Positions 16,483 to 25,410 of a stretch of DNA of 64,000 nucleotides are shown here, piece by piece. Within the stretch, counting starts at the first letter, position 1, and each line of letters opens with the position of its first letter. Below the pieces are notes generated by a model. It saw only the letters and a program-made list of their open reading frames with translations, was not told the origin of the DNA and did not search any database. Source of the stretch: RYN-230 sp963770535. Its GTDB lineage: Bacteria > Actinomycetota > Actinomycetes > Streptosporangiales > Streptosporangiaceae. A program made the translations under genes and the position numbers. The stretch is from positions 186,001 through 250,000 of the forward strand of contig CAVYPZ010000007.1 in the NCBI GenBank assembly GCA_963770535.1, written 5' to 3'.

Positions 16483-16848
16483 GTGACCATGCTCCTCTGG
16501 GCGGGGGTCGTCCTCATCGGCGGAGCCGGCTCGGTGGCCCGCTTCCTGGCCGGGGGCCTGGTGGCGTCGGTGACCGGCCGTGACTTCCCCTTTGGCACCC
16601 TGGCCGTCAACGTGTCCGGCGCATTGATCCTCGGGCTGATCACCGGGCTGGCGCTGGGGCATGACCAGGCGCTGCTGGCCGGCACGGCCGCGGTCGGCTC
16701 CTACACGACGTTCTCGACCTGGATGTTCGAGACCGACCGGCTGGCCGAGGAACGACAGTTCCGCCTGGCCGCGACGAACGTGATCGTCAGCCTGGTCCTC
16801 GGCGTCGCGGCCGCGGCGCTGGGCTGGCTGATCGGAGCGCACCTATGA
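16483..16848 (+). CDS. crcB: Fluoride channel subunit CrcB/Fluc (second copy)
   Basis: 121 residues from GTG 16483, with GAGGAGG five bases upstream. It has the same four-helix topology: LLWAGVVLIGGAGSVARFLAGGL, FGTLAVNVSGALILGLITGL with the conserved Asn, AAVGSYTTFSTWMFETDR with the TTFST motif, and TNVIVSLVLGVAAAALGWLIGAHL. Paired with the first copy it probably forms an antiparallel heterodimeric fluoride exporter. It overlaps the DUF190 gene by 4 bases (ATGA), so the three genes are one fluoride-induced operon. Confidence 0.93.
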   Translation: MTMLLWAGVVLIGGAGSVARFLAGGLVASVTGRDFPFGTLAVNVSGALILGLITGLALGHDQALLAGTAAVGSYTTFSTWMFETDRLAEERQFRLAATNVIVSLVLGVAAAALGWLIGAHL

Positions 16849-17921
16849 GCACGGAGTCCATCAAGCTGACCAGCTATTTCGGTGAACGTCACCGGACCGG
16901 CGGCCGGTTCGTCGCCGACGCCCTCATCGACCTGTACGGGCAGCGGGAGATCGCCGCGAGCATCCTGCTGCGGGGCACCGAGGGGTTCGGGCTCAAGTAC
17001 CACCTGCGCACCGACCGTTTGCTGCCCCTGTCCGAGGACCTGCCGATCGTCGCGATCGCCGTGGACAGCCGCCCGCGCATCGAATCGGTGCTCGGCCCGA
17101 CCCTTGAGCTCCACCGCGCCGGGCTGGTCACCCTGGACCGGGCGCAGCTGCTCACCGGCGAGGCTGGTCTCGCCACCGCCCCCGGGGACCTTCCCGGGTC
17201 CATCAAGCTCACCGTCTACCTCGGCCGCCTGGAACGGATCTACCGGGTCCCCACCTTCGTGGCGGTCTGCGACCTGCTGCACCGCCGCGGCGTCGCCGGG
17301 GCCACCGCGCTGCTCGGCGTGGACGGCACGGCCCACGGCCGCCGGGAGCGGGCCGCGTTCTTCGGCCGCAACGCCGACGTGCCCATGATGGTCGTCGCCG
17401 TGGGCTCCGGCGAGCGCATCAGGCACGTCCTGCCCGAGCTGGGCGCGCTGCTCCGCCGCCCGCTCGCCACCCTGGAACCGGTCCAGGTGTGCAAGCATGA
17501 CGGGCGGCTGCTCGCCCCGCCCGGCCCGCTGCCCGCCGCCGACGAGAACGGCATGGCACTCTGGCAGAAGCTGATGGTGTTCAGCTCCGAGGCGGCGCAG
17601 CACGCCGGCCAGCCGGTGCACCGTGCCCTGGTCCGGCGGCTGCGTTCCGCCGGGATCAGCGGCGCGACCACGCTGCGCGGTATCTGGGGGTTCCACGGCA
17701 GCCACACGCCGCAAGGTGACCGGATCATCCAGCTGGGCCGCCGCGTGCCCGCCGTCACGATCGTGATCGACAGCCCCGGGCGTATTGCCGCGGCGTTCCC
17801 CATCGTCGATGAGCTCACCGCCGAGCACGGGCTCGTCACGGCCGAGATCATTTCCGCCCTGCGGACCGCCGCGGGCGACCGCCGCCGGGGCGGCCTGCGC
17901 CTGGCCACCGACTACTTCTAG
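16845..17921 (+). CDS. Protein with three DUF190 domains
   Basis: 358 residues, start ATG 16845 overlapping the crcB stop. DUF190 proteins are normally about 110 residues and commonly accompany crcB genes; their role is unknown, probably a cytoplasmic ferredoxin-like (PII-like) fold. Here the domain is present three times. Repeat 1 is about 5-110 (IKLTSYFGERHRTGGRFVADALIDLYGQREIAASILLRGTEGFG); repeat 2 about 118-220 (IKLTVYLGRLERIYRVPTFVAVCDLLHRRGVAGATALLGVDG); repeat 3 about 235-345 (QKLMVFSSEAAQHAGQPVHRALVRRLRSAGISGATTLRGIWGFHG). Each keeps the G-A-T/S-L-x-G core. This suggests a covalently linked trimer. Confidence 0.85.
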   Translation: MSTESIKLTSYFGERHRTGGRFVADALIDLYGQREIAASILLRGTEGFGLKYHLRTDRLLPLSEDLPIVAIAVDSRPRIESVLGPTLELHRAGLVTLDRAQLLTGEAGLATAPGDLPGSIKLTVYLGRLERIYRVPTFVAVCDLLHRRGVAGATALLGVDGTAHGRRERAAFFGRNADVPMMVVAVGSGERIRHVLPELGALLRRPLATLEPVQVCKHDGRLLAPPGPLPAADENGMALWQKLMVFSSEAAQHAGQPVHRALVRRLRSAGISGATTLRGIWGFHGSHTPQGDRIIQLGRRVPAVTIVIDSPGRIAAAFPIVDELTAEHGLVTAEIISALRTAAGDRRRGGLRLATDYF

Positions 17922-17931
17922 ACCGTCCTGG

Positions 17932-18535
17932 CTACTGGTCCTGGGCGGTTAGCCCGGTCAGCCGGAGGTACAGGGCGACCAGGTCGCGGCCGAGTGGTTC
18001 CTGGCGCCCCGGGGCAGCGGCCACCAGGTCCGCGAACCGGCTGACCGTCCCCATGATCACTTCAGCCACGACCGCGGCAGGCACCGCCAGGTCCGCACGT
18101 CCCGCCGCCGCCATCCGCTCGAGGAACCGGGCGTGCCGCCGGTTGGTCCGGGCGTAGATGTCATCGCGGAGCCGGGCGGGCCCGCGGATCGCTGAGCGCC
18201 TGGTGGGCGATCACGGTCAGGACGCCGTGGTGGCGGACGAACACATCGAGCAGCGCGGTCAGCGTGGACCGGGCGGTCCGGGCCGGGGAGGAGGTATCGG
18301 CCTCCTCCTGCAGGCGCAGCACCTCCTGGCGCACCCGGTCCGCCAGCGAGTGGAACACCTCGTCCTTGGACCCGAAGTACGCGTACACCGTCGGGCGGGT
18401 GACCCCGGCCTCGGCCGCGACCGCCGCCATCGTCGTCTGCGCGTAGCCGACCCGGCAGAACACCCGCTCGGCCGCGTCGAGCAGCAGGGCGCGCTTATCC
18501 GCCACGGCGAGCGTCCGGCCGCCGATCCCCGTCAC
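17932..18535 (-). pseudogene. TetR-family regulator with a +1 frameshift near 18174
   Basis: The N-terminal part starts at GTG 18535 (VTGIGGRTLAVADKR) after GGGAG and contains a complete TetR helix-turn-helix: LLLDAAERVFCRVGYAQTTM, AAVAAEAGVTRPTVYAYFGSKDEVFHSL. The frame stops at 18161 after DPRARPAPR. One base out of phase, the protein continues RLRDDIYARTNRRHARFLERMAAAGRADL to 17932. Removing one C from the CCC complementary to 18174-18176 restores a normal ~200-residue TetR. The DNA-binding domain would still be made, truncated in the ligand domain. It is divergent from the acyl-CoA ligase with a palindromic operator between them. Confidence 0.82.
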
Positions 18536-18577
18536 TGCGTCTCCCTGTCTCCCCGGGCGTCCCGGGTCTGGCCTAGA

Positions 18578-18599
18578 TACTTGACACCAATGTAAAGTA
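18578..18599. promoter_or_regulatory. Palindromic operator between TetR and acyl-CoA ligase genes
   Basis: The arms TACTTGACA and TGTAAAGTA flank a 4-base CCAA centre, a 9-4-9 inverted repeat with one mismatch. A consensus -35 TTGACA (18581-18586) lies inside it for the ligase direction. Size and position fit autoregulation and control of the ligase by the TetR protein. Confidence 0.65.
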
Positions 18600-18636
18600 C
18601 GGTCGCACGTGCGGGTAGCCGAAGGAGGTCGAGGCC

Positions 18637-20241
18637 ATGGCCGGTCTCCCGCCCATCGATGAGCGGACCATGCGGGCCACGTACGAACGGGTGCTGGCGG
18701 CGCGCCCGGACGAGCTCGCGCAGACCGACTCCGGCGGGCCGGTGACGTTCGCCGAGAGCTACGCACGGTCGCTGCGGCTCGCGGCCGGGTTCACCGCGGC
18801 CGGGGTCGGGCGGCAGGAGCCCGCCGCGATGCTGCTCGACAACTCCCTCGACCTCGTGCACGCGTTCACCGGCCTGGCCCTCGGCGGCATGGTCGAGGTG
18901 CCGGTGAACACGGCCTACAAGGGCCGGTTCCTCACCCACATCCTCAACGACTCCCAGGCCTGCGTGGCCGTCGTGGAGGACAGCTACCTCGACCGGCTCG
19001 CGGCGATCGCCGGGGATCTGACCAGCCTGCGGACCATCGTCGTCCGGGGTGACCCGGCCCGCGCCGGAGCCCTGGCGGGCCGGTTCCGGGTCATGCCCTT
19101 CGCCGAGCTCGGATCGGCCGGCTCCGCGCCGCCCGCGCCCGCCGGCCCCGGCGACCTGATCGCCTATATGTACACGTCCGGAACGACCGGGTTGTCGAAG
19201 GGCGTCCTGATCCCGCACGCGCACGCCTACACCTACGCCTCACGCGAGGACCAGGAACGGCCGCGCGCGGGGGACCGCATCCTGGTCACGCTGCCCCTGT
19301 TCCACCTGGCCGGCCAGTGGTACGGGGTCTACCAGGCCCTCATCCACCAGGTGCCGTGCTGGGTCGAGCGGGGGTTCTCAGCCAGCGGCTTCTGGCCTGC
19401 GGTCCGCGAGCACGGCATCACGGTCACCGTGACCCTCGGGGCCATGGCCGAGCTGCTGCAGCAGCAGCCGCCACGCCCCGACGACGCGGACAACCCGCTG
19501 GAGCTGACCGTGATGGCCCCGCTGGCCAGTGACGTGCACGGGTTCAGCAAGCGTTTCGGGGTGGCTGCCGCCGCCGTCTACGGGATGAGCGAGATCGGCT
19601 GCGTGCTCAACGGGCCGCCCGGCACCCTCGTGCCCGGCGAAGCGGGACTCCCGCGCGAGGAGTACACGCTGCGGCTCGTGGACGCCGCCGGGCGCGACGT
19701 GCGCACCGGGGAGGTCGGCGAGCTGTGGGTGCTCCCGGCCGACCCCCGGATCGTGCTCCGCGGCTATCACAACCTGCCGGACAAGACGGCCCAGACGCTG
19801 GTCGACGGCTGGGTGCGCACGGGGGACGCGTTCCGCCGCGACGCCGCCGGGCACTTCTTCTTCTCCGACCGGATGAAGGACGCGCTGCGCCGCCGCGGGG
19901 AGAACATCTCCAGCTTCGAGGTCGAGCGGGTGATCAACGAATACCCGGCTGTCTACGAGAGCGCGGTCGTCGGGGTGCCGTCCGACCTCACCGAGGACGA
20001 GATCAAGGCGGTGATCGTGCCCCGGGACGGGCAGCGCATCGACCCGGCCGCGCTGACCGCGTTCCTGATCGAGCGGCTGCCGTACTTCATGGTCCCGCGC
20101 TACCTCGAGTTCACCGGCGCGCTGCCGAAGACGCCCACCCAGAAGGTGCACAAGCACCTGCTGCGCGAGCGCGGCGCCGGGCCAGGTGCATGGGACCGCG
20201 AGGCGGCGGGCATCGTGCTGCGGCGGGGCACGGCCCCATGA
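18637..20241 (+). CDS. Acyl-CoA synthetase / AMP-dependent ligase
   Basis: 534 residues from ATG 18637, 9 bases after AAGGAGG. The enzyme activates a carboxylic acid with ATP and joins it to CoA. The P-loop-like motif YTSGTTGLSKG is at 179-189; the acyl-pocket region has LPLFHLAGQWYG; the A5 motif is VYGMSEIG; A7 is GWVRTGD; the C-terminal domain has FFFSDRMKDALRRRGENISSFEVE; and the catalytic Lys lies in LPKTPTQKVHK. It is most like the CaiC/fadD-type medium- or carnitine-CoA ligases. It lies 103 bases upstream of an acyl-CoA carboxylase, so the pair may activate and then carboxylate an acid. Probably repressed by the divergent TetR. Confidence 0.9.
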   Translation: MAGLPPIDERTMRATYERVLAARPDELAQTDSGGPVTFAESYARSLRLAAGFTAAGVGRQEPAAMLLDNSLDLVHAFTGLALGGMVEVPVNTAYKGRFLTHILNDSQACVAVVEDSYLDRLAAIAGDLTSLRTIVVRGDPARAGALAGRFRVMPFAELGSAGSAPPAPAGPGDLIAYMYTSGTTGLSKGVLIPHAHAYTYASREDQERPRAGDRILVTLPLFHLAGQWYGVYQALIHQVPCWVERGFSASGFWPAVREHGITVTVTLGAMAELLQQQPPRPDDADNPLELTVMAPLASDVHGFSKRFGVAAAAVYGMSEIGCVLNGPPGTLVPGEAGLPREEYTLRLVDAAGRDVRTGEVGELWVLPADPRIVLRGYHNLPDKTAQTLVDGWVRTGDAFRRDAAGHFFFSDRMKDALRRRGENISSFEVERVINEYPAVYESAVVGVPSDLTEDEIKAVIVPRDGQRIDPAALTAFLIERLPYFMVPRYLEFTGALPKTPTQKVHKHLLRERGAGPGAWDREAAGIVLRRGTAP

Positions 20242-20344
20242 GGCAAGCCAGTGAAGCGAGCACGATGAGCCGGCACGATGAGCCAGCACGGTGGGCCCGG
20301 AACACAGGGCCCGGCACTGAGCCCGGCACAGTGAGCCTGGCCCA

Positions 20345-23300
20345 GTGAAGCTGCTCGTCGCGAACCGGGCGGAGATCGCGGTCCGCATCATGTCCACCGC
20401 CACCGCGCTCGGCATCGAGACCGTCGCCGTCTACCCCGGCGACGACGAGGCCTGTGCCCACGTGACCCGGGCCGGCGCCTCGGTACGCCTGCCGGGCGAC
20501 GGTCCCGCCGCCTACCTCGACGCCGCCGCGATCACCGCTGCCGCGGTCAGCTCCGGATGCGACACCCTGCACCCCGGCTACGGCTTCCTGGCCGAGAACA
20601 GTGACCTCGCGCGGCGCTGTGAGGCGTCCGGTGTCCGCTTCGCCGGGCCCGCGCCGGAGATCCTCGACCTGTTCGGGGACAAGACCGCCGCGCGGGCCCG
20701 GGCCGCCGGCCTCGGGATCCCGCTGGCCCGGGCCACGGACGGCCCGGCCGGCGCCGCCGGGGCGAGGGCCTTCCTGGACAGCCTCGGCCCGGGGGCCGCG
20801 GTGATGGTCAAGGCCGTGGCCGGAGGCGGCGGCCGCGGCCTGCGGCCGGTGCTCGTCCCGGGGGACCTGGACGAGGCGATGCGGCGCAGCGCCTCGGAGG
20901 CGGCGGCCGCCTTCGGCAACCCCGCGGTGTACGTGGAGGAACTGCTCACCGGGGCCCGGCACATCGAGGTGCAGCTGGCCGGCGACGGCGCCGGGGTGGC
21001 CGTGCTCGGCGACCGCGACTGCAGCCTGCAGCGGCGGCGGCAGAAGCTGATCGAGCTCGCCCCGGCGGCCCTCGACGATGACCTGCGCCTCCGGCTGCAC
21101 GAGGCGGCGCGCCAGCTCGTTGCCTCGACGGCGTACACCGGGCTGGCCACGGCCGAGTTCCTGGTCACCGGCCCCCGGTTCGTGTTCCTCGAGGTGAACC
21201 CCCGCATCCAGGTCGAGCACACGGTGACCGAGGAGGTCACCGGCCTCGACCTGGTCGAGCTGATGCTGCGCATCACCGGGGGTGAGACCCTGGCCAGCCT
21301 GGGCCTGGCTGACCGCGGGCCTGGCGGGCGGCCCGCGGCCCGGGGCTGCGCCATCCAGGCCCGGGTCTGCACCGAGACCGTGCAGCCCGGCGGCACCGTG
21401 CTGCCGGCCAGCGGCACGCTGACCCGGTTCCAGCCGCCGACAGGCCCCGGGGTCCGCGTCGACACTCACGGCTATCCCGGGTACACGGTCAGCCCACGCT
21501 ACGACTCGCTGCTGGCCAAGGTGATCGCCACCGGAACCGACCGCCGCTCGGCCGCGAACCGGCTGCGCGGTGCGCTGGATGAGTTCGGCCTCGATGGCGT
21601 TGCGGAAAATCTGGGCCTGCTCCGCGCGATCGCCGGCCATCTCGGCGACGAGGACCTCGACACGACCTGGGTTGACCGGCATCCCGGCCTGCTGCCCGCC
21701 GGCGGGCCCCCCGCATCCGCGCGGCACCTGGTGCCGGCTGACGGGGATGAGGCTGCGGTCCGTGCTCCCTTGTCCGGGACGGTCGTCGCCGTCTCGGCCA
21801 GCCCCGGCGACGAGGTCACGCCCGGCCGTGAGCTTGTGGTCCTCGAGGCCATGAAGATGGAGCATGTCGTGGCCGCGCCCGGCGCCGGGGTGATCACGAG
21901 CCTGGTGGTGCGGGTCGGCGAGACGGTCACGGCCGGGGCCTTGCTCGCCACCGTCGACCCGCGCGACCATGACGGCCCGGGCGGCGCCGGGGCCGATGCG
22001 GCTGACCCCGGCTGGATCCGTCCCGACCTGGGCGAGGTGATCCGGCGCCACCAGGTCGGCTTGGACTCCTACCGCCAGGACGCGACCGCGCGGCGGCACG
22101 CCAGCGGCCGCCGCACCGCACGCGAGAACGTCGCGGACCTGGTGGACGAGGGCACCTTCGTGGAGTACGGGGCGCTGGCCATCGCCGCCCAGCGCCGCCG
22201 CCGCGCGCTGGAGGACCTGATCGAGCGGACCCCGGCCGACGGGCTGGTCATGGGCACGGCCTCGGTCGGCGGCCGGCCAGTCGCGGTCATGTCCTACGAC
22301 TACACCGTCCTGGCCGGGACGCAGGGCATCCAGAATCACCGCAAGACCGACCGCCTCTTCGAGCTCGCCCGGCGTGAGCACCTGCCCGTGGTCATCTTCG
22401 CCGAGGGCGGGGGAGGCCGCCCGGGCGACACCGACACCGCGGCGGTCGCCCAGCTGGACGTGACCACGTTCCGGCTGCTGGCCGGGCTGAGCGGGCGGGT
22501 GCCCCTGGTCGCGATCGTCTCCGGGTACTGTTTCGCCGGCAACGCGGCGCTGGCCGCCGCGTGCGACGTGATCATCGCGACCGAGGGCAGCAGCCTCGGC
22601 ATGGGCGGACCGGCGATGATCGAGGGCGGCGGCCTCGGCGTGATCGCCCCGGGCGACGTCGGGCCGATGTCGGTGCAGGTCCCCAACGGCGTGGTCAACG
22701 TGCTCGTCCCGGATGACGCCGCCGCCGTCGCCACCGCCCGGGCCTACCTGGGCTACGTCACCCGCGCGGCCGGGCCCCCGCGTGGCGGGCCCGGCGCCGG
22801 TCCCGCAGAGCATGCCGATCAGCGGGAGCTGCGCCACCTGGTACCTGAGAACCGGCTGCGGGCCTACGATGTCCGCCCCGTCATCGAGATCCTCGCCGAC
22901 CGGGAGTCGGTACTCGAGCTGCGCGCCGAGTTCGGGGTCGGCATCATCACCGCGCTGGCCCGGCTGGATGGGCGGCCGGTCGGGATCATCGCGAACAATC
23001 CCCGTCATCTCGGCGGCGCTATCGACGGTGACGCCGCCGACAAGGCAGCCCGGTTCCTCCAGCTGTGCCAGGCCCGCGGGATCGCGGTGGTATCGCTCTG
23101 CGACACCCCCGGGTTCATGGTCGGGCCCGAGGCCGAGAAGACTGCCACCGTGCGGCGCTTCGGCGCGATGTTCATCGCCGGCGCCCGGCTGACCGTCCCG
23201 CTCTGCGCCGTGGTCCTGCGCAAGGGCTACGGCCTGGGCGCGATGGCCATGGCCGGCGGCGACCTGAAGGCACCGCTGCTGTGCGTGGCCTGGCCGACCG

Positions 23301-23560
23301 GCGAGTTCGGCGGGATGGGCCTGGAAGGGGCGGTACGGCTGGGGTTCCGCAAGGAACTGGGCGCGATCACCGACGCCGGCGCCCGCCAGCAGCGCTACGA
23401 GGAGCTGGTGGCCGAGTACTACGAGAAGGGCAAGGCGCTCAGTACCGCGGCCGCGTTCGAGATCGACGACGTCATCGATCCGGCGCGGACCCGTCACGTG
23501 CTGATCGAGACCCTGGCCCGGACGGCCGGACGCCACACTGGTGCGCAGGGCCCCCGGTAA
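20345..23560 (+). CDS. Single-chain biotin-dependent acyl-CoA carboxylase (BC-BCCP-CT fusion)
   Basis: 1071 residues from GTG 20345. Residues 1-445 are a biotin carboxylase: VANRAEIAVRIM, HPGYGFLAENSDLA, KAVAGGGGRGLR (ATP-grasp glycine loop) and FLEVNPRIQVEHTVTEEVTG. Residues 470-540 are the biotin carrier with EAMKMEH, biotinylated at Lys504. From about 555 the carboxyltransferase beta then alpha subdomains follow (GTASVGGRPVAVMSYDYTVLAGTQG, then IANNPRHLGGAIDGDAADKAARFL and CDTPGFMVGPEAEK). Family members carboxylate acetyl-, propionyl- or longer acyl-CoA with bicarbonate and ATP. Most actinobacterial enzymes are split over two genes; this all-in-one layout is the long-chain/LCC-like type. 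Substrate not determinable. Confidence 0.93.
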   Translation: MKLLVANRAEIAVRIMSTATALGIETVAVYPGDDEACAHVTRAGASVRLPGDGPAAYLDAAAITAAAVSSGCDTLHPGYGFLAENSDLARRCEASGVRFAGPAPEILDLFGDKTAARARAAGLGIPLARATDGPAGAAGARAFLDSLGPGAAVMVKAVAGGGGRGLRPVLVPGDLDEAMRRSASEAAAAFGNPAVYVEELLTGARHIEVQLAGDGAGVAVLGDRDCSLQRRRQKLIELAPAALDDDLRLRLHEAARQLVASTAYTGLATAEFLVTGPRFVFLEVNPRIQVEHTVTEEVTGLDLVELMLRITGGETLASLGLADRGPGGRPAARGCAIQARVCTETVQPGGTVLPASGTLTRFQPPTGPGVRVDTHGYPGYTVSPRYDSLLAKVIATGTDRRSAANRLRGALDEFGLDGVAENLGLLRAIAGHLGDEDLDTTWVDRHPGLLPAGGPPASARHLVPADGDEAAVRAPLSGTVVAVSASPGDEVTPGRELVVLEAMKMEHVVAAPGAGVITSLVVRVGETVTAGALLATVDPRDHDGPGGAGADAADPGWIRPDLGEVIRRHQVGLDSYRQDATARRHASGRRTARENVADLVDEGTFVEYGALAIAAQRRRRALEDLIERTPADGLVMGTASVGGRPVAVMSYDYTVLAGTQGIQNHRKTDRLFELARREHLPVVIFAEGGGGRPGDTDTAAVAQLDVTTFRLLAGLSGRVPLVAIVSGYCFAGNAALAAACDVIIATEGSSLGMGGPAMIEGGGLGVIAPGDVGPMSVQVPNGVVNVLVPDDAAAVATARAYLGYVTRAAGPPRGGPGAGPAEHADQRELRHLVPENRLRAYDVRPVIEILADRESVLELRAEFGVGIITALARLDGRPVGIIANNPRHLGGAIDGDAADKAARFLQLCQARGIAVVSLCDTPGFMVGPEAEKTATVRRFGAMFIAGARLTVPLCAVVLRKGYGLGAMAMAGGDLKAPLLCVAWPTGEFGGMGLEGAVRLGFRKELGAITDAGARQQRYEELVAEYYEKGKALSTAAAFEIDDVIDPARTRHVLIETLARTAGRHTGAQGPR

Positions 23561-23585
23561 CCGGGCGGCGGGCAAGGAGGCTGAT

Positions 23586-24272
23586 GTGGTCCGGGTATGG
23601 CTCATCCGCCATGGGCAGAGCGAATCGAACGCCGGGCTGCCCTCGGCCGACTGGCGCGGGATCCCGCTGACCGCGCTGGGACGCCGTCAGGCGGAACACG
23701 TCGCCGGGCTGTTCGCGGAGCCGCCCGAGCTCATCGTGACGTCGCCGTACCTGCGGGCCCGGCAGACCGCCCAGCCCACGATCGACAGGTACCCGGGCAC
23801 GCCCCCGGAGGAGTGGCCGGTCCAGGAGTTCACCTACCTGCGGTCCCTCGACGGGCGCGCGACCACGTCACACGAGCGTGAACCCGAGGTCCGGGCCTAC
23901 TGGGAACGGGCCGATCCCCGGCACGCCGAGCCGGGGGCGGAGTCGTTCGACGGGCTGATCGGCCGGGTCACCGGTTTCCTCGGCCGGCTCGGCGAACGGG
24001 ACAGCGGGCCGGTGGCGGTGTTCACCCACGGCATCTTCATGCGCGCCGTGGCCTGGTTCCTGCTGACCGGCGAAGCCTGCCCGGGACCGGAGGACATGCG
24101 CCGCTTCCGTGCCTTCACCGGGCGGTATCCGGTGCCCAACTGCGGGGTTCTCGAACTGCGCTATTACCCCGGCGAGTCCGCCCCGTCGCTCATGGGCGGA
24201 TCCACGTTCCACCTGCCCGCCAGCCTGGCGCCGCAGGATCCCGACGAGAAGCGGCCGGTGTCGCTGGCCTGA
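23586..24272 (+). CDS. Histidine phosphatase (phosphoglycerate mutase-like)
   Basis: 228 residues from GTG 23586, which has AAGGAGG five bases upstream. The RHG motif is in VWLIRHGQSESN; further catalytic elements are TSPYLRARQTAQPT (Arg pair) and VAVFTHGIFMRAVAWFLL (second His). A GAESFDGLIGRV segment supplies the acid. It transfers phosphate through a phosphohistidine. The substrate could be a sugar phosphate, phospho-lipid head group or phosphoprotein. It follows the carboxylase by 25 bases and is likely co-transcribed, though a metabolic link is not clear. Confidence 0.87.
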   Translation: MVRVWLIRHGQSESNAGLPSADWRGIPLTALGRRQAEHVAGLFAEPPELIVTSPYLRARQTAQPTIDRYPGTPPEEWPVQEFTYLRSLDGRATTSHEREPEVRAYWERADPRHAEPGAESFDGLIGRVTGFLGRLGERDSGPVAVFTHGIFMRAVAWFLLTGEACPGPEDMRRFRAFTGRYPVPNCGVLELRYYPGESAPSLMGGSTFHLPASLAPQDPDEKRPVSLA

Positions 24273-24327
24273 CCGTGGCTGCGGCCGGCAGCGGGCCGCC
24301 CGGAGCCGGGCGGTAAGGTCGGGCGTC

Positions 24328-24857
24328 ATGAGCAGTCCGGTCACCGACATCCGGCTCATCACTACCGGCGACGCCGCCGCTATCACCGAGCACATCCGCC
24401 GCGACCGCGAGACCAACGGCCCGCTGGGAGCCGGCCTTCCCGCCGGACTACTTCACCCTGGACGGGCAGCGCCGGCGCATCGAGCGGATGCTGGCCCGCC
24501 ACCGCGACGGCCAGTCGTGGCCCGGCGTGATCGTGGCCGGTCAGACCGTTATCGGGCAAGTGACTGTTCAGGAGATTCTGCAGCGGGCCTGGCGGAAGGC
24601 GTCTATCGGTTACTGGGTCGGGACCCCCTACCAGGGGCAGGGGCACGCCACCCGGGCGGTCGGACCTGGTCGTCCGGCTGATGACCCGGGACCTCGGCCT
24701 GCACCGCGCGGAGGCCTTCACCCAGATCGAGAACACCGCTTCCCAGAACGTGCTGCGCAACAACCGCTTCCTCCCGGTCGGCATCGCCCGCTCGCACATC
24801 TTCACCGTCGGGGCCTGGCACGACGAGATCATGTGGGAACGCCTGCTGGGGGAGTGA
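24328..24857 (+). pseudogene. GNAT acetyltransferase broken by two +1 frameshifts
   Basis: The gene begins at ATG 24328 (MSSPVTDIRLITTGDAAAITEHIRRDRE) with a TAAGGT hexamer just upstream. After TNGP the frame must shift by one base near 24421-24425 to read WEPAFPADYFTLDGQRRRIERM and the core SIGYWVGTPYQGQGHATRAV, whose QGQGHA is the acetyl-CoA loop. A second +1 shift near 24660-24662 gives DLVVRLMTRDLGLHRAEAFTQIENTASQNVLRNNRFLPVG to the stop at 24857. All three pieces align as one RimJ/RimL-type acetyltransferase of ordinary length, so two inserted bases are the likely cause. The end overlaps the convergent flavin reductase by 29 bases. Confidence 0.82.
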
Positions 24858-25410
24858 CGGGCCGCGCCGCCCCGGCCGCGCTGCGCGGCATGGCCCGCTC
24901 AGTCGGCGGATCGGGCCGCTCCTGGGGCGCGTGCCCCGGCGTGAGGTGCCCCGCCTGGGACAGCCGGAGCGGCTCGAACGGCCCGCTGCTCTCCGCGGCC
25001 AGCGGCTCGCCGGTCACGCACACATGGTCGCCGCCCTCGTCGAGCAGCACGACGCGCCGGAGGATCAGCCGGTGCGGGCAGTCCTCCAGCACCGGCACCC
25101 CGCCCGGGCCGGGGCTCACCCGCAGCCCGGCGAACTTGTCGGTCTCGTCGCCGGTGAGGGTCCCGAACCGCTCGGCGAGCGCGAGGTCGCCCGAGGTGAG
25201 GAAGTGGATGGCCAGGTGGGTCGCGCGCAGCCCGACCCGGTACGTGTGGTTCGCCTTGGACAGCCACACGCAGTAGCGGTCCGGGTCGATGCTGGACTGG
25301 GCGTGGAAACCGACCAGGCACCCGGCCCGCTCGCCGCCCTCAGCCGTGGTGACCACGATCAGCGGGTTGTCCAGGGACGACATGATGGTGGTGAACGCGT
25401 CACGGGGCAT
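24829..25410 (-). CDS. Flavin reductase-like FMN-binding protein
   Basis: About 193 residues from ATG 25410, with GAGG five bases upstream. The split-barrel fold is suggested by PRDAFTTIMSSLDNPLIVVTTAEGGERAGCLVGFHAQSSIDPDRYCVWLSKANHTYRV, where GCLVGFHAQ is the FMN phosphate contact of the flavin reductase/HpaC-like family, and LAIHFLTSGDLALAERFG follows. The C-terminal 30 residues are low-complexity (Pro/Arg/Ala). It overlaps the end of the reductase gene upstream by 11 bases and belongs to the same operon. It may supply reduced flavin or bind FMN in a small oxidoreductase pathway. Substrate unknown. Confidence 0.83.
   Translation of the reverse strand: MPRDAFTTIMSSLDNPLIVVTTAEGGERAGCLVGFHAQSSIDPDRYCVWLSKANHTYRVGLRATHLAIHFLTSGDLALAERFGTLTGDETDKFAGLRVSPGPGGVPVLEDCPHRLILRRVVLLDEGGDHVCVTGEPLAAESSGPFEPLRLSQAGHLTPGHAPQERPDPPTERAMPRSAAGAARPVTPPAGVPT

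Noticed and set aside
20111..23605. Very long open frame (about 1160 codons) on the minus strand
   Set aside because: It is antisense to the carboxylase gene, has no domain match, and its amino-acid composition (Arg, Gly, Gln, His-rich) is the mirror of GC-rich coding DNA. The carboxylase with its motifs is the real gene.
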